Source of the DNA: Clostridia bacterium
GTDB taxonomy: Bacteria > Bacillota > Clostridia > Christensenellales > Aristaeellaceae
NCBI GenBank assembly: GCA_017502305.1
Contig: JAFVVG010000032.1
Span: forward strand, 39,256 to 103,255
Direction: 5' to 3'
Length of the DNA stretch: 64,000 nt
Below, piece by piece: positions 32,277-40,551 of the stretch (its first letter is position 1; every line of letters starts with the position of its first letter). The notes under the pieces are model-generated. The model searched no databases and was not told the DNA's origin. It worked only from the letters and a program-made list of their open reading frames with translations. The translations under genes were made by a program, and so were the position numbers.

Positions 32277-32705
32277 ATGGCGATTCTGATGGAGCAGGTA
32301 TTCCCTGTGGAATCCGGCGCTTATGCCACTGCCGGCGAAGCGTCCACCACCATTAAACGCAAGCTCAAGCAGCTGGGCATCGATGCTACGGTGCTGCGCC
32401 GCGTTTCCGTGGCCAGCTACGAAGTGGAGCTGAACCTGGTGATCCACTCCATGGGCGGCACGCTGACCCTGCAGGTGGATCCTGAGAAGGTGACGCTGAT
32501 CTCCCAGGACGTGGGCCCGGGCATTCCCGATATTGACAAGGCTATGACCGAGGGCTATTCCACCGCCAACGAGGAGGCGCGCACCCTGGGCTTCGGCGCC
32601 GGCATGGGCCTTCCCAACATGCGTCGAAACGCCACCGACTTTGATATCCAGAGCCAGGTGGGCGTTGGCACCACCATTATGATGTCCTTCGCGCTGAAGG
32701 GCTGA
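32277..32705 (+). CDS. GHKL-type ATP-binding protein (anti-sigma-factor-kinase-like) 1
   Basis: A 142-residue protein of the RsbW/SpoIIAB-like ATPase fold: VASYEVELNLVIHSMGG (N box), SQDVGPGIPDIDKAM (G1), and GFGAGMGLPNMRRNATDF (G2). It has no phosphoacceptor His domain, so it acts as a switch or protein kinase rather than a full histidine kinase. It lies 12 bases after DRTGG 1. A role in hydrogenase-linked signalling is inferred from context. Confidence 0.85.
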   Translation: MAILMEQVFPVESGAYATAGEASTTIKRKLKQLGIDATVLRRVSVASYEVELNLVIHSMGGTLTLQVDPEKVTLISQDVGPGIPDIDKAMTEGYSTANEEARTLGFGAGMGLPNMRRNATDFDIQSQVGVGTTIMMSFALKG

Positions 32706-32719
32706 TAGGAGCTATACCA

Positions 32720-34024
32720 ATGGAAGAAAAACGCATTTTTCATTCGGTGCGGCTGGAAAAGGAAAAATGCAAGGCCTGCACCAACTGCCTCAAGCGCTGC
32801 CCCACCGAGGCCATCCGCGTCCGCGGCGGCAGGGCCCATATTATTGACGAGCGCTGCATCGACTGCGGTGAGTGCATCCGTGTGTGCGAATATCACGCCA
32901 AGATCGCCGTGACGGACCCGCTGTCCTCCATCAGCCGGTTCAAGTACAAGATCGCCCTGCCTGCACCTTCGCTCTATGGCCAGTTCAAGAACCTGCGGAG
33001 CATTGCCCAGGTGCTGACGGGCCTGAAGCACATGGGCTTCGACGAGGTGTTCGAGGTGGCAAGGGGCGCCGACGTGGTGACCCGTGCCATCCGTGAAAAG
33101 CTGCGCCAGCCCGACCTGCCCAGGCCGCTGATCTCCGCCGCCTGCCCGGCCATTGTGCGGCTGATCCAGGTGCGCTTCCCGGACCTGATCGATCACATCA
33201 TCGATATCCGCCAGCCCATGGAGGTGGCGGCGCTGATCGCCAAGCGGGAGTTTGCCCGCAAGCATGACGTGCCGGAAAGCGAGGTGGGGTGCTTCTTTAT
33301 CACGCCCTGCCCGGCCAAGGTGACGGCCATCCGCAACCCCATTGGCCATGAAAAGAGCGCGGTGGACGGCGCCATCAGCGTGCTGGAGATTTACGGCCTG
33401 CTTTCCAGTCACACCCGAAGCCACGAGACCGACGAAAGCCTGGTGCAGGCCTCTGCCTGGGGCGTGGGCTGGGCCAATTCCGGCGGCGAGGCCAACGCTG
33501 TGTGTCCTGAGAATTCCATGGCGGTGGACGGCATCGAGAACGTGATCCGCGTGCTGGAGGAGATTGAAAACAACAAGCTCCACGACCTGACCTTCTTTGA
33601 GGGAAGCGCCTGCACCGGCGGCTGCGTGGGCGGCCCCTTGAATTTCGAGAACAACTATGTGGCCCGCAACATGATCCGCCGCATGGTGGACAAGACCTCC
33701 GACCTGCATCCGGAGCATCATGTGGATGTGAGCATGCTGACCAAGTATCCCCTGTATAACCAGCGGGACATCATGCCCAATACCGCCATGAAGCTGGATG
33801 ATGATATCGTCGAGGCCATGCGCAAGCTGGAAAAGATGGAAGAAATCTACAAACGCCTTCCCGGGTACGACTGCGGCTCCTGCGGAAGCCCCACCTGCCG
33901 CACCTTCGCCGAGGATATTGTACAGGGCTTCGCCACGGACATGGACTGCATTCACAAGCTGAAGGAACAGCTCAAAATTATGGCCCAGCAGATGGTGAAC
34001 CTGGCCCAGACCACCCGTGAATAA
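32720..34024 (+). CDS. Sensory-type [FeFe] hydrogenase homologue
   Basis: A 434-residue iron-sulfur protein. Two N-terminal [4Fe-4S] motifs (CKACTNCLKRCP, CIDCGECIRVC), then an H-cluster domain with variant motifs: SAACPAIV (for TSCCPAW), FITPCPAK, and EGSACTGGCVGGP. The C-terminus has a further Cys cluster (GYDCGSCGSPTC ... DMDC) as in RnfB-like or sensory HydS-like proteins. No NADH or ferredoxin-binding extra domains are present. It is not the bulk H2-producing enzyme; a sensor or maturation role is more likely. It is central to the accessory operon. Confidence 0.88.
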   Translation: MEEKRIFHSVRLEKEKCKACTNCLKRCPTEAIRVRGGRAHIIDERCIDCGECIRVCEYHAKIAVTDPLSSISRFKYKIALPAPSLYGQFKNLRSIAQVLTGLKHMGFDEVFEVARGADVVTRAIREKLRQPDLPRPLISAACPAIVRLIQVRFPDLIDHIIDIRQPMEVAALIAKREFARKHDVPESEVGCFFITPCPAKVTAIRNPIGHEKSAVDGAISVLEIYGLLSSHTRSHETDESLVQASAWGVGWANSGGEANAVCPENSMAVDGIENVIRVLEEIENNKLHDLTFFEGSACTGGCVGGPLNFENNYVARNMIRRMVDKTSDLHPEHHVDVSMLTKYPLYNQRDIMPNTAMKLDDDIVEAMRKLEKMEEIYKRLPGYDCGSCGSPTCRTFAEDIVQGFATDMDCIHKLKEQLKIMAQQMVNLAQTTRE

Positions 34025-34040
34025 TGAAAGGATGATACCA

Positions 34041-34394
34041 ATGACCATTCAGGAACTGATTGACCTTACCGGCGCGGCGGTTCTGACGCCTGATACGGAC
34101 AAGAGCGCCGCTGTTTCCTGCGGCTATACCTGCGACCTGCTCAGCTGGGTCATGGCCCATGGCGAGGCTGGCATGGCGTGGATCACCGTGCAGACCCATA
34201 TGAACGTGATCGCTGTGGCCTCCCTGATGGAGATGGCAGCGGTGATCGTACCCGAGGGCATCGAGATGGAGGAAGCTTCCCTGGAGAAGGCCAAGGAAGA
34301 GGGCATTACCGTGCTGGCCAGCGACAAGACGGCTTACGAGCTGTGCGCGCTGATGGCTGCCGCCGGGCTGCCCGGTTCCCCCAGGGAGGCATGA
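34041..34394 (+). CDS. DRTGG domain protein 2
   Basis: A 117-residue DRTGG-domain protein, paralogous to the one at 31908: TIQELIDLTGAAVLTPDTDKSAAVS, then AWITVQTHMNVIAVASLMEMAAVIV and VLASDKTAYELCALMAAAGL. Start at 34041 (behind AAAGGA) is better than a GTG at 34017. The two DRTGG copies flank the ATPase and hydrogenase homologue and may form a complex. Confidence 0.82.
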   Translation: MTIQELIDLTGAAVLTPDTDKSAAVSCGYTCDLLSWVMAHGEAGMAWITVQTHMNVIAVASLMEMAAVIVPEGIEMEEASLEKAKEEGITVLASDKTAYELCALMAAAGLPGSPREA

Positions 34395-34397
34395 TCC

Positions 34398-35096
34398 ATG
34401 TTTGTGGATCTGCATATACACTCCTGTCTGTCGCCCTGTGCCGATGATGACATGACCCCCGCCAACATCTGTGGCATGGCCCATATCAAGGGGCTGGACG
34501 CCATCGCGGTGACGGATCACAACACAGCCAGGAACCTTCCGTATGTGAAGGAAGCGGCTGACTATTACAAGCTGATCCTCTTGCCTGGCATGGAGGTCAC
34601 CACCCGGGAGGAAGTGCACCTGCTGGGGTATTTCCCTACGGTGGACGACGCCCTGGAGGCGGGAGAAATGTTTTCCTCCCATCTGCCCAAGATGCCCAAC
34701 CGCCCCAAATTCTTTGGCAACCAGTTCATTATGAACACGGATGATGAGATCATGGGCGAGGAAACACGGATGCTTATCGGCGCTACGGATCTGGATCTGT
34801 CGGAGTGCACGGAGATCATCCGCAAGCGGGGAGGCGTTGCTGTTCCGGCCCATATCAACCGGGGAAGCAACGGCCTGCTGGTCAATCTGGGCCTGATGCC
34901 CGAGGAGCCGGCGTTTCCTGTGGTGGAGGTGGCCAGGCACATGGACATTCATCCGTCCATTGTGAAAGACCGCATGGTGCTGTATTCCTCCGACGCCCAC
35001 CAGCTTGGGAACATCATGGAGGCTGAGTTTGACTTCCAGGTGGAGCGATTCTCCCTGGGCGGTTTGTTTGATACGCTGAAAAACGGTATGCCATAA
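34398..35096 (+). CDS. PHP-domain metallophosphoesterase
   Basis: A 232-residue PHP protein. Metal-binding residues appear in FVDLHIHSCLSPC (HxH), AVTDHN, PGMEVTT, VPAHINR and YSSDAHQ. Members hydrolyse phosphodiesters or small phosphates, e.g. RNA/DNA-linked or 3',5'-bisphosphate substrates. It closes the hydrogenase-accessory operon, three bases after DRTGG 2, with a terminator after it. The substrate is unknown. Confidence 0.88.
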   Translation: MFVDLHIHSCLSPCADDDMTPANICGMAHIKGLDAIAVTDHNTARNLPYVKEAADYYKLILLPGMEVTTREEVHLLGYFPTVDDALEAGEMFSSHLPKMPNRPKFFGNQFIMNTDDEIMGEETRMLIGATDLDLSECTEIIRKRGGVAVPAHINRGSNGLLVNLGLMPEEPAFPVVEVARHMDIHPSIVKDRMVLYSSDAHQLGNIMEAEFDFQVERFSLGGLFDTLKNGMP

Positions 35097-35106
35097 CTAA
35101 CCGAAA

Positions 35107-35139
35107 CCGCGCTTTTGTACAAAAATTGCGCGGCTTTTC
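35107..35139 (+). terminator. Terminator after the PHP gene
   Basis: CCGCGC (35107-35112) pairs with GCGCGG (35128-35133) with an inner TTTTG/CAAAA stem; TTTT follows. Confidence 0.75.
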
Positions 35140-35187
35140 TATGAAAAACAACGGTTTTGTTCAAAATGCTGAAAAATCATTTATGTT

Positions 35188-35261
35188 TGTAGATAATGGT
35201 GCTTTCTTTTTCTTGGAATTCATGTTAAAATATCTACAATGTGCGTAGATTCGGCACATTG
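35188..35261 (+). promoter_or_regulatory. Hydrogenase operon promoter with two inverted repeats
   Basis: TTGGAA (35213-35218), 16-bp spacer, TACAAT (35235-35240). One repeat pairs TGTAGATA (35188-35195) with TATCTACA (35231-35238). Another pairs CAATGTGC (35237-35244) with GCACATTG (35254-35261). The repeats bracket the -35/-10 and start point, as expected for operators. Confidence 0.65.
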
Positions 35262-35295
35262 GAGTTGTAACCATTGTAAGGAGGTTTCATGTACC

Positions 35296-35766
35296 ATGCC
35301 TGAAATGAAGGAAAAGTACGTGCAGCTGGACGAGGTCATCGCCAAGCACAAGGGTACTCCCGGCGCTCTGATGCCCGTGCTGCAGGAAGCTCAGAACATT
35401 TTCGGCTACGTTCCCATGGACGTGCAGCAGATCATCGCTGATGGCCTGGGCACCACCCTGTCCGAGGTGTACGGCGTTGCCACGTTCTATGCTCAGTTCT
35501 CCCTGGAGCCCAAGGGCGAGTACGTCGTTGGCGTGTGCCTGGGCACCGCTTGCTACGTCAAGGGCAGCCAGAAGGTGCTGGATAAGCTCAGCGAGGTGCT
35601 GGAAGTGCCCGTTGGCAAGACCACCGCTGACGGCAAGTTCACCCTGAACGCCACCCGCTGCCTGGGCGCTTGCGGCCTGGCCCCTGTTATGATGATCAAC
35701 GACGAAGTGTACGGCCGCCTGGTGCCCGAAGACATCCCCGGCATTGTGGCCAAGTACCGCGCCTGA
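35296..35766 (+). CDS. Bifurcating hydrogenase subunit C / HndA (NuoE-like)
   Basis: A 156-residue thioredoxin-like [2Fe-2S] subunit of NADH/ferredoxin-dependent [FeFe] hydrogenase. The cluster ligands are in VCLGTACYVKGS and RCLGACGLAPVM. The start MPEMKEKYVQLDEVIAK at 35296 fits NuoE/HndA N-termini; a four-codon ORF at 35289 overlaps it with a closer Shine-Dalgarno. It passes electrons between the HydB flavin and the HydA clusters. First gene of the structural operon hydC-GHKL-hndB-hydB-hydA. Confidence 0.93.
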   Translation: MPEMKEKYVQLDEVIAKHKGTPGALMPVLQEAQNIFGYVPMDVQQIIADGLGTTLSEVYGVATFYAQFSLEPKGEYVVGVCLGTACYVKGSQKVLDKLSEVLEVPVGKTTADGKFTLNATRCLGACGLAPVMMINDEVYGRLVPEDIPGIVAKYRA

Positions 35767-35794
35767 TCGCATAAACGTGAGGTAGGTGACCCCC

Positions 35795-36343
35795 ATGCGC
35801 GATCTTTCGCTGCATCTGCTTGACCTGGCACAGAACAGCATCAAAGCCGGCGCCAGCCTGGTGACCATCCGCATGACGGTGGATGAAAACGGATGGCTGA
35901 CCTTTGAGTTGATCGACGACGGCTGCGGCATGAGCCCGGAGCTGCTCAGCCGGGTCACCAGTCCCTTCGCTACCACCCGGACCACCCGCAAGGTTGGGCT
36001 GGGCATTCCCATGATGATGGAGAACGCGCAGCGCGCGGGCGGCGACCTGACGATCCGCAGCGAGGTAGGCAAGGGGACGACCCTTACCGTAACCTATGAT
36101 ACCCACAACATCGACAGCCTTCCCCTGGGGGATTTGGCAGGAACCATCCTGAGCCTGATCCTCGTCAATCCCGACAGGCCGGACTTCCTCTTCGAAGGAA
36201 AGACACCGGCGGGTGAGGGAAGCTTCGATACGCGGGAGGTCCGGGCGGTGCTCGCCGGCGTTCCCCTGAACGAGCCGGACGTGACCGCCTGGATGAAAGA
36301 AGCCCTGGAAGAAACCATCAACCCAATCTTTGGAGGTGTTTGA
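35795..36343 (+). CDS. GHKL-type ATP-binding protein 2
   Basis: A 182-residue ATPase: LHLLDLAQNSIKAGAS (N box), FELIDDGCGMSPELLS (G1), TTRTTRKVGLGIPMMMEN (G2), with no sensor or receiver part. About 80 C-terminal residues (DFLFEGKTPAGEGSF onwards) are an extension. It is a second, divergent copy of the small ATPase at 32277. The ATG at 35795 follows AGGTAGGTG. Such genes sit inside clostridial hydrogenase operons; a regulatory role is assumed, not proven. Confidence 0.83.
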   Translation: MRDLSLHLLDLAQNSIKAGASLVTIRMTVDENGWLTFELIDDGCGMSPELLSRVTSPFATTRTTRKVGLGIPMMMENAQRAGGDLTIRSEVGKGTTLTVTYDTHNIDSLPLGDLAGTILSLILVNPDRPDFLFEGKTPAGEGSFDTREVRAVLAGVPLNEPDVTAWMKEALEETINPIFGGV

Positions 36344-36346
36344 GCT

Positions 36347-36715
36347 ATGAAGTCCCTGGCTGATCTGGAAGCTATCCGCGCCAAGACGCTGGAGAACATC
36401 GCCATGCGCAAGGATCACAACGACGCTGCCCGTGTTGTGGTCGGCATGGCTACCTGCGGTATCGCCGCCGGCGCCCGCCCTGTGATGCTGCAGTTTGTTG
36501 AAGAGATCAAGAAGCGCAACCTGGAGCACGTGACTGTGTCTCAGACCGGCTGCATCGGCATGTGCCGCCTGGAGCCCATGGTGGACGTTATCATGCCCGG
36601 CAAGGAAAAGGTGACCTACGTGAAGGTCAAGCCCGAAATGGTTGCCCGCATTGTTGCTGAGCACATCGTGAACGGCCGTCCTGTGGAAGAGTACACCATC
36701 GGCGCTGCTGAGTAA
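36347..36715 (+). CDS. [2Fe-2S] ferredoxin-like subunit HndB
   Basis: A 122-residue subunit similar to HndB of the NADP-reducing hydrogenase of Desulfovibrio. The cluster ligands are in VVGMATCGIAAGARPV and SQTGCIGMCRLEP, a thioredoxin-like [2Fe-2S] fold. N-terminal DLEAIRAKTLENI is a helix typical of the family. It is translationally near the flanking genes and likely relays electrons in the multi-subunit hydrogenase. Confidence 0.92.
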   Translation: MKSLADLEAIRAKTLENIAMRKDHNDAARVVVGMATCGIAAGARPVMLQFVEEIKKRNLEHVTVSQTGCIGMCRLEPMVDVIMPGKEKVTYVKVKPEMVARIVAEHIVNGRPVEEYTIGAAE

Positions 36716-36743
36716 TCTCTACGACACTTGAGGAGGAGTACCC

Positions 36744-38540
36744 ATGAATCTTTATCGCGCACACGTGCTGGTCTGCGGCGGTACGGGCTGTTCTTCGTCC
36801 GGTTCCGCTCAGCTGATCGAGCGTTTTGAACAGCAGCTGAAGGAAAAGGGCCTGGAGAAGGAAGTCCAGGTCGTCCGCACCGGCTGCTTCGGCCTGTGTG
36901 AGGCCGGCCCCGTGGTTATCGTGTATCCCGAAGGCACCTTCTACAGCCGCGTGAAGGTCGAAGACGTGGATGAAATCGTCTCCGAGCACCTGCTGAAGGG
37001 CCGTAAGGTGCAGCACCTGGTGTATGTTGACCATGCTACTAAGGAGAGCACCGTGCAGAAGTCCCTGGACGAAGTGGGCTTCTACAAGCAGCAGGAGCGT
37101 CTGGCTCTGCGTAACTGCGGCGTCATCGATCCTGAGAACATCGACGAATACATCGCCTTCGACGGCTACAAGGCCCTGGCCAAGGCTCTGACCGAGATGA
37201 CCCCCGAAGAGGTTATCAAGGTTGTGCTGGATTCCGGCCTGCGCGGCCGTGGCGGCGCTGGTTTCCCCACCGGCCGCAAGTGGCAGTTCGCTGCCGCCAG
37301 CAAGGCTGACCAGAAGTACATCATCTGCAACGCTGACGAGGGCGACCCCGGCGCGTTCATGGACCGTTCCATCCTGGAAGGCGACCCCCACTCCGTGATC
37401 GAGGCCATGACCATCGGCGGCTACGCCATCGGCGCTACCGAAGGCTATGTGTACGTCCGTGCTGAGTATCCCATCGCCGTTGGCCGTCTGCAGACCGCCA
37501 TTGACCAGGCCCGTGAATACGGCCTGCTGGGCAAGAACATCTTCGGCAGCGGCTTTGACTTCGACATGCACATCCGTCTGGGTGCCGGCGCTTTCGTGTG
37601 CGGCGAGGAAACCGCTCTGATGCACTCCATCGAGGGCATGCGCGGCGAGCCCACCCCCAAGCCTCCGTTCCCCGCTGTGCGCGGCCTGTTCGACAAGCCC
37701 TCCAACATCAACAACGTTGAGACCTATGCCAACATCCCCCTGATCATCAACAAGGGCGCTGACTGGTTCAAGAGCATCGGTACTCCCGGCAACAGCGGCA
37801 CCAAGGTGTTCGCCCTGGGCGGCAAGATCAACAACACCGGTCTGGTGGAGATCCCCATGGGTACCTCCCTGCGCACCGTGATTTATGACATCGGCGGCGG
37901 CATCCCCAACGGCAAGAAGTTTAAGGCCGTGCAGACCGGCGGCCCCTCCGGCGGCTGCATCCCCGCTGAGCACCTGGATATCGCCATCGACTATGACTCC
38001 CTGACCTCCATTGGCTCCATGATGGGCTCCGGCGGCATGATCGTTATGGACGAAGACAACTGCATGGTTGACATCGCCCGCTTCTTCCTGGACTTCACCG
38101 TGGACGAGAGCTGCGGCAAGTGCACCCCCTGCCGTGTCGGCACCCGCCGTATGCTGGAGATCCTGGAGCGCATCACCGAGGGCAAGGGCGAGGAAGGCGA
38201 CATCGAGAAGCTGGAAGCCCTGGCCGAGAACATCAAGGCCACTGCTCTGTGCGGCCTGGGCCAGACCGCTCCCAACCCCGTGCTCTCCACGCTGAAGTAT
38301 TTCCGCGACGAGTATGAGGCTCACATCAAGGAGAAGCGCTGCCCCGCCCACCACTGCCAGAAGCTGCTGAACTACGTCATCACCGACAAGTGCCGCGGCT
38401 GCACCCTGTGCTCCAAGGTCTGCCCCGCCGGCGCCATTTCCGGCACGGTGAAGGAGCAGCACGTGATCGATACCACCAAGTGCCTCAAGTGCGGCGCTTG
38501 CATCGAGAAGTGCCGCTTCGGCGCCATCATCAAGAACTAA
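36744..38540 (+). CDS. Bifurcating hydrogenase subunit B / HndC (NuoF-like)
   Basis: A 598-residue flavin- and iron-sulfur-containing subunit that oxidises NAD(P)H. Order: an N-terminal [2Fe-2S] thioredoxin-like domain (CGGTGCSSSGS, FGLCE); FMN/NADH domain with GLRGRGGAGFPTGRKW; an SLBB domain (GGPSGG, GSMMGSGG); CGKCTPCRVGTRR ligating a [4Fe-4S] cluster; and two C-terminal ferredoxin motifs (CRGCTLCSKVCP, CLKCGACIEKC). The combination defines HydB/HndC. In HydABC-type enzymes it is the bifurcation centre. Confidence 0.96.
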   Translation: MNLYRAHVLVCGGTGCSSSGSAQLIERFEQQLKEKGLEKEVQVVRTGCFGLCEAGPVVIVYPEGTFYSRVKVEDVDEIVSEHLLKGRKVQHLVYVDHATKESTVQKSLDEVGFYKQQERLALRNCGVIDPENIDEYIAFDGYKALAKALTEMTPEEVIKVVLDSGLRGRGGAGFPTGRKWQFAAASKADQKYIICNADEGDPGAFMDRSILEGDPHSVIEAMTIGGYAIGATEGYVYVRAEYPIAVGRLQTAIDQAREYGLLGKNIFGSGFDFDMHIRLGAGAFVCGEETALMHSIEGMRGEPTPKPPFPAVRGLFDKPSNINNVETYANIPLIINKGADWFKSIGTPGNSGTKVFALGGKINNTGLVEIPMGTSLRTVIYDIGGGIPNGKKFKAVQTGGPSGGCIPAEHLDIAIDYDSLTSIGSMMGSGGMIVMDEDNCMVDIARFFLDFTVDESCGKCTPCRVGTRRMLEILERITEGKGEEGDIEKLEALAENIKATALCGLGQTAPNPVLSTLKYFRDEYEAHIKEKRCPAHHCQKLLNYVITDKCRGCTLCSKVCPAGAISGTVKEQHVIDTTKCLKCGACIEKCRFGAIIKN

Positions 38541-38636
38541 GTGGGCAGGGCCCACCGCCCAATCCGCCATACAGTTTGGGAAGCTGAGTTGAACTCCGCG
38601 CCCCAACTTGAACTTTGCCTTAGGAGGAAACCGAAA

Positions 38637-40385
38637 ATGGAACAGTTGATTCAACTGACGATTGACGGTGTGAGTGTTGAGGTTCCCGCTGGCACGACGG
38701 TTCTGGAAGCCGCGAAGAAGGCTGGTATCAACATCCCCACCCTGTGCTATTTGAAGGATATCAACCAGATCGGCGCTTGCCGTCTGTGCGTGGTGGACAC
38801 CGGCGCCCGCGCCCTGCAGGCTGCCTGCGTGCTGCCCGTTACCCCCAATATGGTCGTGAAGACCAACACCCCTGCGATCCGCAAGGCTCGCAAGACCAAC
38901 CTGGAGCTGCTGTTGTCCAACCATGACAAGCGCTGCCTGACCTGCCCCCGCAACCAGAAGTGCGAGCTGCAGACCCTGTGCAACGAGCTGGGCGTGGAAG
39001 ACGGTGATCGTTTCGCTGGCGCTGTGACCAAGCACGAGATCGACGACCTGTCTCCCTCCATCGTGCGTGACAACAACAAGTGCGTGCTGTGCCGCCGCTG
39101 CGTGGCTGCCTGCAACAACACCCAGGCTGTGGGCGTCATCGGCCCCGTGAACCGTGGTTTCATGACTGCCATCGAGTCTCCCTGGAACCTGAAGCTGGCT
39201 GAGATGAGCTGCATCAACTGCGGCCAGTGCATCGCTGCCTGCCCCGTCGGCGCTCTGTATGAGAAGGACGGCACCCAGCAGGTGTGGGATCTGCTGGCTG
39301 ATCCCAAGAAGCATGTGGTCGTGCAGCCCGCTCCCGCTGTCCGCGCCGCCCTGGGCGAGGAATTCGGCATGGAGATCGGCACCCTGGTCACCGGCAAGAT
39401 GGCCGCTGCCCTGCGTCGCCTGGGCTTCGACAAGGTGTTCGATACCGACTGGGCCGCTGACCTGACCATCATGGAAGAAGGCACCGAGCTGATCGGCCGC
39501 CTGAACAACGGCGGCGTGCTGCCCATGATCACCTCCTGCTCTCCCGGCTGGATCAAGTTCTGCGAGCACTACTATCCCGAGTTCATTCCGAACCTGTCTT
39601 CCTGCAAGTCTCCCCACGAGATGGAAGGCGCCATGATCAAGAGCTACTATGCCGAGAAGGCCGGCATTGATCCCAAGGACATCGCTGTTGTGTCTGTGAT
39701 GCCCTGCACCGCCAAGAAGTATGAGGCCGCCCGTCCTGAGCTGAGCGTCAACGGTCTGGCTGACGTGGATTGCGTCATCACCACCCGTGAGCTGGCCAAG
39801 ATGATCAAGGAAGCCGGTATCGACTTCGTGAACCTGCCTGACGAAGACTTCGACGATATGCTGGGCGAGTCCACCGGCGCTTCCGTCATCTTCGGCACCA
39901 CCGGCGGCGTGATGGAAGCTGCTCTGCGTACCGCTTACGAGCTGGTCACCGGCGAGACCCTGGAAAAGGTCGAGTTCGACGGCGTCCGCGGCGTGGAAGG
40001 CGTGAAGGAAGCTTCTGTGAAGGTTGGCGACGTGACCCTGAACGTGGCCGTGGCTCATGGCACCGCTAACGCTGCCAAGCTGCTGGACGCCATCAAGGCC
40101 GGTGAGAAGACCTATCACTTCATCGAGGTCATGGGCTGCCCCGGCGGCTGCGTGACCGGCGGCGGCCAGCCCATCGTTTCCGCTGCCAAGCGCATGGAAT
40201 GCGATCCCAAGGCCCTGCGTGCCGCTGCCCTGTATCGTGAAGATGCCGGCAAGGCCCTGCGCAAGAGCCATGAGAATCCCTCCATCAAGAAGCTGTACGA
40301 CGAGTATCTGGGCCAGCCCAACAGCCACAAGGCTCACGAGCTGCTGCACACTACCTACACCGCTCGTCCTAAGTATTCCAAGTAA
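38637..40385 (+). CDS. hydA: Bifurcating [FeFe] hydrogenase catalytic subunit HydA / HndD
   Basis: A 582-residue H2-evolving subunit. Order: N-terminal [2Fe-2S] domain (CYLKDINQIGACRLC), His-ligated [4Fe-4S] (HDKRCLTCPRNQKCELQ), two ferredoxin motifs (CVLCRRCVAAC, CINCGQCIAACP), then the H-cluster motifs ITSCSPGW, VMPCTAKK and EVMGCPGGCVTGGGQP, all canonical. Start 38637 follows AGGAGG; the interval after HydB is 96 bases. Codon use is strongly biased (GCT, CGT, CTG), suggesting high expression, unlike the accessory operon. Confidence 0.97.
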   Translation: MEQLIQLTIDGVSVEVPAGTTVLEAAKKAGINIPTLCYLKDINQIGACRLCVVDTGARALQAACVLPVTPNMVVKTNTPAIRKARKTNLELLLSNHDKRCLTCPRNQKCELQTLCNELGVEDGDRFAGAVTKHEIDDLSPSIVRDNNKCVLCRRCVAACNNTQAVGVIGPVNRGFMTAIESPWNLKLAEMSCINCGQCIAACPVGALYEKDGTQQVWDLLADPKKHVVVQPAPAVRAALGEEFGMEIGTLVTGKMAAALRRLGFDKVFDTDWAADLTIMEEGTELIGRLNNGGVLPMITSCSPGWIKFCEHYYPEFIPNLSSCKSPHEMEGAMIKSYYAEKAGIDPKDIAVVSVMPCTAKKYEAARPELSVNGLADVDCVITTRELAKMIKEAGIDFVNLPDEDFDDMLGESTGASVIFGTTGGVMEAALRTAYELVTGETLEKVEFDGVRGVEGVKEASVKVGDVTLNVAVAHGTANAAKLLDAIKAGEKTYHFIEVMGCPGGCVTGGGQPIVSAAKRMECDPKALRAAALYREDAGKALRKSHENPSIKKLYDEYLGQPNSHKAHELLHTTYTARPKYSK

Positions 40386-40470
40386 CCAGAGGCTCTGCCT
40401 CTTGACTCCGGCAGGGGCGCTGCCCCTGCATCCTGCGAATGGTCTTCGACCCTTTCGAAACCCACTTTTG
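40386..40470 (+). repeat. Dispersed intergenic palindromic repeat, copy 1
   Basis: A run of small hairpins: AGAGGC/GCCTCT, GGCAGGGGC/GCCCCTGC and a CGA-rich block ending in CTTTCGAAACCCACTTTTGTG. Its order of blocks matches the reverse complement of 49594-49680. Confidence 0.7.
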
Positions 40471-40492
40471 TGAGTGTTACATGGTTCCTTTT

Positions 40493-40522
40493 AAGCAGCT
40501 TGAGTGATCAAGCTGCTTTTTC
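40493..40522 (+). terminator. Terminator after hydA
   Basis: AAGCAGCTTGA / TCAAGCTGCTT stem, loop GTGA-like, then TTTTTC. Confidence 0.88.
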
Positions 40523-40551
40523 TTGCGCGCATGTGTTTCTTGTGGTAGAAT
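40523..40551 (+). promoter_or_regulatory. Promoter for the two-domain GNAT gene
   Basis: TTGCGC (40523-40528), 17-bp spacer, TAGAAT (40546-40551); it abuts the hydA terminator. Confidence 0.6.

Noticed and set aside
35188..35261. Rex operator
   Set aside because: Neither inverted repeat fits the TTGTGAA/TTAACAA Rex-box pattern.
36627..40349. A very long (over 1200 codons) open frame on the minus strand across hndB, hydB and hydA
   Set aside because: It is antisense to well-identified hydrogenase genes, has Gly/His/Gln/Val-biased low-complexity content and no ribosome site; GC-rich codon bias explains it.
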